Shown here in pieces: positions 58,363 through 64,000 of a DNA stretch of 64,000 nt. Within the stretch, counting starts at the first letter, position 1; each line of letters begins with the position of its first letter. The position numbers and the translations under genes are program-made. The notes beneath the pieces were generated by a model. That model was not told the origin of the DNA. It worked only from the letters and a program-made list of their open reading frames with translations, and did not search any database. The DNA is taken from contig CAVSGZ010000013.1 of NCBI GenBank assembly GCA_963727765.1, positions 248,001 to 312,000 of the forward strand. Direction: 5' to 3'. This DNA is from FEN-299 sp963727765. Its GTDB lineage: Bacteria > Acidobacteriota > Vicinamibacteria > Vicinamibacterales > Fen-181.

Positions 58363-59352
58363 GTGAGTGCCCCAGCACCCGCCCTGCTCGACGTCCAGCG
58401 ACTGACCACGGTCTTCGACGTGGGCGGACGGGTGCTGCCCGCCGTCGATGGCGTCAGCTTCAAGGTGCGGAAGGGGGAGACGCTGGGGCTGGTCGGCGAG
58501 TCGGGCAGCGGCAAGTCGCTGACGGCGCTGTCGATCCTTCGGCTCGTCCAGCCTCCCGGCCGGATCGCAGGGGGCCGGGTCCTGTTCAAGGGCCGCGACC
58601 TGCTCACGCTCCCGGAGCGCGAGATGCGCCGGGTGCGCGGCGCCGGGATCGCGCTCGTCTTCCAGGAGCCGATGACGGCGCTCAACCCGGTGTTCACGGT
58701 GGGCGACCAGATCGCCGAGGCGATGATCGTCCACGGTCTCCAGTCCCGGGCCGGAGCCGGCCGCCGCGCGGTCGAACTGCTCGAGTCGGTGCGCGTCGCC
58801 GAGCCCGAGCGCTGCGCGCGCTGTTATCCCCACCAGCTTTCGGGCGGCATGCAGCAGCGCGTCCTGATCGCGATGGCGCTCTCCTGCCGGCCGTCGCTCG
58901 TCATCGCCGACGAGCCGACGACGGCCCTGGACGTGACGATCCAGGCGCAGATCCTCGACCTGCTGCAGGAGCTGCGCCGGGCGTTCGACCTGTCGATGCT
59001 GCTTATCTCGCACGACCTCGCCGTCATCGCCGGCACGGCCGACCGTATCGCCGTCATGTACGCCGGCCGCATCGTCGAGCAGGGACCCGTGCGGAGCGTG
59101 TTCGCCTCGCCGGCGCATCCCTACACCAAGGCGCTGCTCGCCTCGATTCCGCGCGGCGACGGCAGCCGCCGGCTGACGGCCATCGAGGGCGCGGTGCCCC
59201 CCATTTCCGACCTGCCGCATGGGTGCGCCTTTGCGCCGCGCTGTCCCGACGTGGACCTCAAGTGCCGGGTCGCGCGGCCGGACGAGACCGTCCCCGGCCC
59301 GGACCGCAGCGTCCGCTGTCACGTCCACGGACGGCCCGAGGAGGAGAGTTAG
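58363..59352 (+). CDS. Oligopeptide/dipeptide ABC transporter ATP-binding protein, DppD/OppD type
   Basis: 329 residues. Walker A GESGSGKS, Q-loop ALVFQEPMTALNP, ABC signature LSGGMQQR, Walker B LVIADEPTTALD, H-loop ISHDLAV. The C terminus holds the OppD/DppD Cys motif GCAFAPRCPDVDLKC, which can bind an Fe-S cluster in some family members. It energises uptake of peptides or nickel with the partner ATPase next door. GTG 58363 is 5 bp after the eno stop. No permease or binding-protein genes are in the window. Confidence 0.9.
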   Translation: MSAPAPALLDVQRLTTVFDVGGRVLPAVDGVSFKVRKGETLGLVGESGSGKSLTALSILRLVQPPGRIAGGRVLFKGRDLLTLPEREMRRVRGAGIALVFQEPMTALNPVFTVGDQIAEAMIVHGLQSRAGAGRRAVELLESVRVAEPERCARCYPHQLSGGMQQRVLIAMALSCRPSLVIADEPTTALDVTIQAQILDLLQELRRAFDLSMLLISHDLAVIAGTADRIAVMYAGRIVEQGPVRSVFASPAHPYTKALLASIPRGDGSRRLTAIEGAVPPISDLPHGCAFAPRCPDVDLKCRVARPDETVPGPDRSVRCHVHGRPEEES

Positions 59353-59356
59353 CGGC

Positions 59357-60235
59357 ATGCCGCTGCTGACCGTTCGCGACCTCGTGAAGGAGTTCCCGCG
59401 CGGCCGCGGCCGGTGGGGGCGTCAGACCACCGTGCGAGCCGTTGACTCGGTGAGCTTCACGATCGAGCCGGGCGAAACGTTCGGGCTGGTTGGCGAGTCG
59501 GGCAGCGGAAAGACCACGACCGGCCGATGCATCCTCAGGCTGGTCGAGCCGACCTCAGGCGAGGTGCGGTTCAAGGATGTCGATGTCCTGGCGCTCTCGC
59601 GCGAGCAGCTGCGCCGCGCGCGGCGCGACATGCAGATCGTCTTCCAGGATCCGTACTCGTCGCTCAATCCGCGCATGCGCGCAAGGCGGATCGTCGAAGA
59701 GCCGCTCGTCATCCACAAGCTCGGCACCCGGGCCGAGCGGCGCGAGCGTGTGGCGGCCCTGTTCGAGCTGGTCGGCCTCGATCCTGAGCATCTCGAGCGC
59801 TACTCGCACGAGTTTAGCGGCGGCCAGCGTCAGCGCATCGGCCTTGCGCGCGCTCTCGCCCTGAATCCCTCGCTCATCGTCGCCGATGAGCCGGTCTCGG
59901 CGCTGGACGTGTCGGTCCAGGCGCAGGTCGTCAACCTGCTCATGGACTTGCAGGAGCGCCTGCATCTCACCTACCTCTTCATCGCGCACGACCTCAGGCT
60001 CGTGCAGCACATCTGCAGCCGCGTCGCGGTGATGTACCGCGGCAGGATTCTCGAGACGGGCGCCGCGGCCGACCTGTTCCGCAACCCGGCGCACCCCTAC
60101 ACGCGGGCGCTGCTCTCGGCCATTCCGGTGCCCGACCCGGACGCGAAGCCGGCGCGGATTCCATGGGACCCTGGCAGCGTGGACCTGAAGCTGCCGCTCA
60201 GAGAAGTTGAGACAGGACACCTGGCGGCGGTCTGA
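59357..60235 (+). CDS. Oligopeptide/dipeptide ABC transporter ATP-binding protein, DppF/OppF type
   Basis: 292 residues, starting 4 bp after the DppD-like gene. Walker A GESGSGKTT, Q-loop IVFQDPYSSLNPRM, signature FSGGQRQR, Walker B LIVADEPVSALD, H-loop IAHDLRLV. The end (ILETGAAADLFRNPAHPYTRALL) is the OppF/DppF tail, but the Cys motif found in many relatives is absent; it finishes with IPWDPGSVDLKLPL. The two ATPases form the heterodimeric motor of one transporter. GAGGAGAG precedes the start. Confidence 0.9.
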   Translation: MPLLTVRDLVKEFPRGRGRWGRQTTVRAVDSVSFTIEPGETFGLVGESGSGKTTTGRCILRLVEPTSGEVRFKDVDVLALSREQLRRARRDMQIVFQDPYSSLNPRMRARRIVEEPLVIHKLGTRAERRERVAALFELVGLDPEHLERYSHEFSGGQRQRIGLARALALNPSLIVADEPVSALDVSVQAQVVNLLMDLQERLHLTYLFIAHDLRLVQHICSRVAVMYRGRILETGAAADLFRNPAHPYTRALLSAIPVPDPDAKPARIPWDPGSVDLKLPLREVETGHLAAV

Positions 60236-60248
60236 AGAAGGCTCAGGG

Positions 60249-60935
60249 CTACGCCGCCCGCCGAACGTCGTCCTCGATCTGCCCGTCGCGGATGTGGACG
60301 ACGCGGTGGGCGTGCGCGGCGATGTCGGCCTCGTGCGTGACGAGGACGATCGTGTTGCCGGACTCGTGCAGGCGGGCGAACAGCGCCATGATCTCGATGC
60401 CGGTCTTGCTGTCGAGGTTGCCCGTCGGCTCGTCGGCGAGCAGGATCGACGGGTTGTTCACGAGCGCCCGCGCCACGGCGACGCGCTGGCGCTGGCCGCC
60501 GGAGAGCTGGTTGGGCCGATGCGTCATGCGGTCGGCCAGGTCCACCTTCTGGAGCGCCGCCCGGGCGCGTTCGAGGCGCGTCTGGGTGGGCACGCCGGCG
60601 TAGACGAGCGGCAGTTCGACGTTGTGGAGCGCCGTGGCGCGCGGGAGCAGGTTGAAGGTCTGAAAGACGAAGCCGATCTCCTCGTTCCGAATCCTGGCCA
60701 GCTCGTCGTCGTTCATCTGGCCGACCTGCTTGCCGTTGAGCTGGTAGCTGCCCTTGCTCGGCGTGTCGAGACAGCCGATCAGGTTCATCAGCGTGGACTT
60801 CCCCGACCCCGATGGCCCCATGATGGCGACGTACTCGCCCCGCTCGATGTCGAGGTTGACGCCCCTCAGGGCGTGAATCTCCTCGCTGCCCATCACGTAG
60901 GACTTCCAGAGGTCGCGCGTCTCAATCAGTGCCAT
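60249..60935 (-). CDS. MacB/LolD-type ABC transporter ATP-binding protein
   Basis: 228 residues. Walker A MGPSGSGKST, Q-loop FVFQTFNLLP, signature LSGGQRQR, Walker B ILLADEPTGNLDSKT, H-loop VTHEADIAAHAHR. The spacing and GNLDSKTG are typical of the MacB/LolD/FtsE group that drives mechanotransmission permeases for lipoprotein release or efflux. No matching permease is in the window on either side. It converges with the DppF-like gene (13 bp), where a single GGCTCAG/GGCTACG pair lies. Confidence 0.88.
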   Translation of the reverse strand: MALIETRDLWKSYVMGSEEIHALRGVNLDIERGEYVAIMGPSGSGKSTLMNLIGCLDTPSKGSYQLNGKQVGQMNDDELARIRNEEIGFVFQTFNLLPRATALHNVELPLVYAGVPTQTRLERARAALQKVDLADRMTHRPNQLSGGQRQRVAVARALVNNPSILLADEPTGNLDSKTGIEIMALFARLHESGNTIVLVTHEADIAAHAHRVVHIRDGQIEDDVRRAA

Positions 60936-61014
60936 CGGTACAGATCCCTTTCGCCAAGCTTACCCGGAGGATACGACGTCCCGCCACGGAATGTTCCTCG
61001 GCCGCCCAGCGGCG

Positions 61015-61437
61015 TCAGGCCTTCAGCGGATTGACGACGCGCACATCGCCGTAGCGATGGCCGTCGGACAAGTCCTCCGAATAGAGCACCTCGGCTCCAG
61101 CGGCCTGCGCGGCGTGGATGACGAGCGCATCCCAGAAGGAGACCTTGTGCCGCTGCTCGATGTCGAGCGCGGCCAGGATCGCGTCGCCGTCGTTGACCAC
61201 CACGTGCCAGGCCAGGTAGTCGGCCACCAGTTCGCGGGTCTCCTCGCTGTCGAGCGGGTGCGCAGCCTTCCTGCGCACGTTGACGCAGAGTTCCTGCAGG
61301 ACCTGCGTGCTGACCACTCCCGCCCGCGACTGCCAGAGCTGCTCGATGAGCGCCCGGGCCCGTTCGTGTTTGGGTCCAGCCGACGCGTCGTGCGCGTACA
61401 CCAGGATATTGGTGTCGACGAAGCACCTACCGCTCAT
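61015..61437 (-). CDS. vapC: PIN-domain ribonuclease toxin (VapC family)
   Basis: 140 residues. PIN acidic residues: Asp in CFVDTNILVYAHD (near residue 8), Glu in STQVLQELCVN, Asp in VSFWDALVIHAA and Asp in EDLSDGHRYGDV. This is the longer VapC type with two helices before the first Glu. ATG 61437 gives an 11-bp overlap with the vapB stop; ATG 61446 is possible. Separate from the AbrB-type pair at 3693, so the genome has at least two PIN modules with unlike antitoxins. RNA target unknown. Confidence 0.87.
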   Translation of the reverse strand: MSGRCFVDTNILVYAHDASAGPKHERARALIEQLWQSRAGVVSTQVLQELCVNVRRKAAHPLDSEETRELVADYLAWHVVVNDGDAILAALDIEQRHKVSFWDALVIHAAQAAGAEVLYSEDLSDGHRYGDVRVVNPLKA

Positions 61438-61666
61438 GGAGTTCATCCCGCGACGCGGGCCGGCGCCAGCCGATGGCCGGCGCGTGGCGGAGGCGACCGA
61501 TCGCCCGTCGGCGCGCGCGGTCGAACCCCCGGTGGTCCCGAACGAGGGTCTCCACCTGGTTGGCGAGCAGCGCGCTGATCGACGAACCCTCCTCTGCGGC
61601 CAGAATCCTGGCTTCGCGGAGCAGATCGGCGTCGAGTTTGAGGGTGACATTGGTCTTCATGGCCAT
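61427..61666 (-). CDS. vapB: Ribbon-helix-helix-type antitoxin (VapB family)
   Basis: 79 residues. MKTNVTLKLDADLLREARILAAEEGSSISALL is the RHH/VapB DNA-binding front (read as two short parts: KTNVTLKLDADLL and EEGSSISALL). The Arg-rich tail would wrap the toxin active site. Start at 61666 (MAMK) or 61660 (MK). It should bind its own promoter region; no obvious palindrome was found just upstream (61667-61817), where I see no other feature. Confidence 0.82.
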   Translation of the reverse strand: MAMKTNVTLKLDADLLREARILAAEEGSSISALLANQVETLVRDHRGFDRARRRAIGRLRHAPAIGWRRPASRDELHER

Positions 61667-61817
61667 CGCCCGTGAGCACTGGTTGTCGTGCTGCACAAGT
61701 TTACGTGCCAGCGTGGCGCCCGTCAAGTTCACGGGGTGCGACTTGCGGCGAGCCGCGAACGGCCGCGCATTCGGCCGGCGAGGACTCCGGCTCCACCTCA
61801 CACCTGGTAGCGCGGGC

Positions 61818-62327
61818 CTACGGATTGGCCGACCACTGCGGATCGGGCGGCGGCGGGGGCGCCACCTTGGTGCGGAACAGCCCCGCACCAATCAGCCCGC
61901 CGAGCGTCGAGAAGATGATGCTGACAAAGAGCGTGAAGAACCCGCCGAGCACGAACCGGACGATACTGAAGCCCGCGTTCTCGCGCAGCGTCTGAAAGAC
62001 CTGGCGGACGTTCTCGGGGAGGTCGCCCGCGTCGAGCAGCCGCTCGATCAGCCTGTTCTGGATCGGCGCCATGACCAGCGTGACCGGCACGGTGAGCACC
62101 TGCCACACGACCGCGCCGATCAGGCCGGCGCCGAGTCCCACCAGCGCGCCGTCGGACGAAGAGATCGGCTCGGACTGGCCCCGCTGGAGCAGATAGGCCG
62201 CCAGCGCCCCGCCCGAGAGCACCCACAAACAGCAGCAGGCGTTGGCGATGTTGACCAGGGGCAGTGCCGACAGGACACCGAGCAGGAGTCCGCCGAGGAG
62301 GGCGGGTTGGAGCTTGGAGGACGGCAT
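61818..62327 (-). CDS. Membrane protein of unknown function
   Basis: 169 residues with about four hydrophobic helices. The N-terminal pair is LLGGLLLGVLSALPLVNIANACCCLWVLSGG (two Cys-Cys-Cys near a turn); further helices lie around 60-85 and 125-150 (LGGFFTLFVSIIFSTLGG). The Cys triplet is noticeable. The C terminus has a Pro run (APPPPPDPQW). Proteins of this size occur next to ABC or lipid genes in related genomes, but I cannot name a family. It follows ino1 on the same strand after the octamer array, so it may not be co-transcribed. Confidence 0.65.
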   Translation of the reverse strand: MPSSKLQPALLGGLLLGVLSALPLVNIANACCCLWVLSGGALAAYLLQRGQSEPISSSDGALVGLGAGLIGAVVWQVLTVPVTLVMAPIQNRLIERLLDAGDLPENVRQVFQTLRENAGFSIVRFVLGGFFTLFVSIIFSTLGGLIGAGLFRTKVAPPPPPDPQWSANP

Positions 62328-62375
62328 GGCTCCTCACCAATCGCGGTTGAGTCGAAACGCGTCGGGAGATAGGCA

Positions 62376-62435
62376 CATCTTGCGATCGTGCGATCTAACG
62401 ATCTTGCGGTCGCCAGATCGCACGATCGCTAGATG
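62376..62435. repeat. Octamer tandem array, NNNNGATC family (7 units)
   Basis: TTGCGATC, GTGCGATC, TAACGATC, TTGCGGTC, GCCAGATC, GCACGATC and the closing GCTAGATG lie in register. CATC at 62376 starts an inverted copy of the closing motif, so the array is flanked by CATC...GATG ends. It lies 14 bp from the ino1 stop. Confidence 0.75.
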
Positions 62436-62448
62436 TCCCTGTCACCCG

Positions 62449-63762
62449 TCAGTCGTAGTACTCCCGCCCCAGATGCGTGATGAGCTCCTCGCCCCGGAGG
62501 TAGCGCAGCGTGTTCTTCAGCTTCATCAGCTGGATGAACAGGTCGTGCTCGGGGTAGAGGCCGCGGGCGTGCATCGGGCTCTTGAAGTAGAACGACAGCC
62601 ATTCCTGAATGCCGCTCAGGCCGGCGCGGTGCGCCATGTCGAGGAACAGCACCAGGTCCAGCACGATCGGCGCCGCGAGGATCGAGTCGCGGCACAGGAA
62701 GTTGATCTTGAGCTGCATCGGGTAGTCCAGCCACCCGACGATGTCGATGTTATCCCAGCCTTCCTTGTTGTCGCCGCGCGGCGGGTAGTAGTTGATCCGC
62801 ACGACGTGGCAGAGATCCTTGTAGAGCTCAGGATACAGGTCGGGCTGCAGGATGTAGTCGAGGACCGACTTCTTGCTCTCTTCCTTCGTCTTGAACGACT
62901 CGGGATCGTCGAGCACCTCGCCGTCGCGGTTGCCGAGAATGTTGGTCGAGTACCAGCCCTTGATGCCGATGAGGCGCGCCTTCAGGCCGGGGGCGATGAT
63001 CGTCTTGATCAGCGTCTGCCCGGTCTTGAAGTCCTTGCCGACGATCGGACAGCCGTTCTTCACGGCCAGGTCCATCAGGGCCGGGATGTCCACGGTGAGG
63101 TTCGGCGCGCCGTTGGCGTACGGGATCCCTTCCTTCAGCGCGGCGTAGGCGTAGACCATGCTCGACGGGATGTTCACGTCGCTTGCCAGGAGCGCCTTTT
63201 CGAACGCCTCGATCGACTGGTGCACGTCGGTCTCGGTCATGTAGATCTCGGTGCTGCCGCACCAGATCATGACGAGCCGGTCGAGGTTGTTCTCCTTCTT
63301 GAACCGGCGGATGTCGGCGCGGACCTGCTCGGCCAGGTCCATCTTGTTCGCGCCCTTCTTGACGTTGGGCCCGTCGAGGCGTTTGACGTAGCGGCGGTCG
63401 AACACCGCCGGCATCGGCTTGATGGCCTCGAGTTCCGGCTTGATCTGCCCGAGCAGCGACGGCTCCAGCACGCCGGCCGTCGTCGCGGCCTCGTAGCAGT
63501 TGTCGTCGAAGATGTCCCACCCGCCGAACACGATGTCGTCGAGCGAGGCCAGCGGCACGAGGTCCTTGATGAGCGGGGTGCGCCCTTCGGTGCGCTTGCC
63601 CAAACGGATCGTGCCCATCTGCGTAAGCGAGCCTATCGGACGCGCGATCCCCTTGCGGACCGCCATGACGCCGGCGATGAATGTGGTGCTGACGGCCCCG
63701 AGGCCGACCAGCATGATGCCCAGTTTTCCCTTGGGCGGGGCGATTTCGGATGGTGAATTCAC
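62449..63762 (-). CDS. ino1: Inositol-3-phosphate synthase
   Basis: 437 residues; converts glucose 6-phosphate to myo-inositol 3-phosphate using NAD. The Rossmann start GKLGIMLVGLGAVSTTFIAG, then WDIFDDNCYEAA, IYMTETDVHQS, GCPIVGKDFKTGQTLIKT with the catalytic Lys pair, NILGNRDGEVL and NYYPPRGDNKEGWDN are the family marks. The length fits the archaeal/actinobacterial class. It may feed inositol lipids or a compatible solute such as di-inositol phosphate. No CDP-alcohol transferase or phosphatase is beside it. Confidence 0.93.
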   Translation of the reverse strand: MNSPSEIAPPKGKLGIMLVGLGAVSTTFIAGVMAVRKGIARPIGSLTQMGTIRLGKRTEGRTPLIKDLVPLASLDDIVFGGWDIFDDNCYEAATTAGVLEPSLLGQIKPELEAIKPMPAVFDRRYVKRLDGPNVKKGANKMDLAEQVRADIRRFKKENNLDRLVMIWCGSTEIYMTETDVHQSIEAFEKALLASDVNIPSSMVYAYAALKEGIPYANGAPNLTVDIPALMDLAVKNGCPIVGKDFKTGQTLIKTIIAPGLKARLIGIKGWYSTNILGNRDGEVLDDPESFKTKEESKKSVLDYILQPDLYPELYKDLCHVVRINYYPPRGDNKEGWDNIDIVGWLDYPMQLKINFLCRDSILAAPIVLDLVLFLDMAHRAGLSGIQEWLSFYFKSPMHARGLYPEHDLFIQLMKLKNTLRYLRGEELITHLGREYYD

Positions 63763-63848
63763 AAACGGGAACTATATCATGAGCTATTGTCCAGGTGCTC
63801 CCTGAAGCCCCTGGACGGCATCGGTGTCTAACCTGGTAGCGGCACGCT

Positions 63849-64000
63849 ATGTCGAATTTCCGTGATTTCCTCTTCAACCGCGACCGTCAGACTCCCTACG
63901 CCCTGGCCCTGGCCATGGCGGGCCTGCGGATGGGCGAGCGCCTGCTCCTCGCAGGCGACGACGCCAGGCTGTTTGTCGCGCTGGCCGGAAAGGTGGGGCT
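63849..64000 (+). CDS. N-terminal part of a possible SAM-dependent methyltransferase (runs off the window)
   Basis: The first 50 codons only. MSNFRDFLFNRDRQTPYALALA, then MAGLRMGERLLLAGDD and ARLFVALAGKVG, resemble class I methyltransferases that start with a helix, then the GDRVL-type glycine strand. The motif I loop is not textbook (LLAGDDARL instead of GxGxG), so the call is tentative. It is divergent from ino1, with 86 bp between the starts. Confidence 0.45.
   Translation, partial: MSNFRDFLFNRDRQTPYALALAMAGLRMGERLLLAGDDARLFVALAGKVG

Noticed and set aside
58363..60235. A complete peptide transporter operon
   Set aside because: Only the two ATPases are here; no permease or binding-protein genes flank them.

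Overview
The window is a GC-rich, gene-dense bacterial chromosome segment with a complete rRNA operon and no mobile elements, phage genes or CRISPR arrays. The 16S signature regions, read on the minus strand, look like Acidobacteriota and probably class Vicinamibacteria. That placement is by eye and was not computed. Several promoters have TTGAC(A/T/G) and TAnnnT boxes 17-18 nt apart, so a standard housekeeping sigma factor fits.

Layout. 1-5260: aminotransferase fragment, DUF362 protein, AI-2E-type permease, a DUS3-like tRNA dihydrouridine synthase, an AbrB/PIN toxin-antitoxin pair, a RibD-like gene remnant and the first of two nearly identical Uma2 genes. 5391-6668: a selenoprotein gene with an in-frame UGA and a SECIS-like hairpin, followed by HMG-CoA lyase. 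6697-9893: class II aldolase-family protein, two exported proteins of unknown function, second Uma2 copy. 9953-17622 (minus): a tripartite RND efflux operon with an adaptor and two permeases, one of them frameshifted. 17767-21934 (minus): a tetrahaem cytochrome / FeS / NrfD respiratory module (DsrJOP-like) with an amidohydrolase-fold protein that has lost most metal ligands. 22253-24796: YncE-phosphoesterase fusion. 24917-30814: rRNA operon (16S, tRNA-Ile, tRNA-Ala, 23S, 5S) with two promoters 100 bp apart, boxA sites, processing stems and a terminator.

31055-38232 (minus): M16 peptidase, purB, purF, purM, purN, tyrS. 38377-39507: rlmN. 39601-42604 (minus): purD-purE-mtaB with 4-bp ATGA overlaps. 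42820-47244: rpsU, zinc-ribbon protein, STAS protein, then an envelope-polymer set (UbiA-type phosphoribosyltransferase, coiled/disordered protein, glycosyltransferase). 47642-48986: frameshifted alpha/beta hydrolase. 49043-53433 (minus): PDZ-GAF-PAS histidine kinase and NtrC-type regulator with a candidate sigma-54 promoter. 53705-56827: plug-less TonB-receptor-like barrel and an exported unknown. 57024-60235: enolase and two peptide-ABC ATPases. 60249-62327 (minus): MacB-type ATPase, VapBC pair, membrane protein. 62449-63762: inositol-3-phosphate synthase, then the start of a possible methyltransferase at the edge.

The purine genes of the two clusters cover many steps to IMP and AMP (purD, purE, purF, purM, purN, purB). 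They are interleaved with translation genes (tyrS, mtaB, rlmN, rpsU, dus), so nucleotide supply and tRNA/ribosome maturation sit together. The most striking genome-scale feature is in the gaps between genes. Many hold short degenerate tandem arrays of period 7 or 8 bp, in several unrelated sequence families, often touching the stop codon of the preceding gene.
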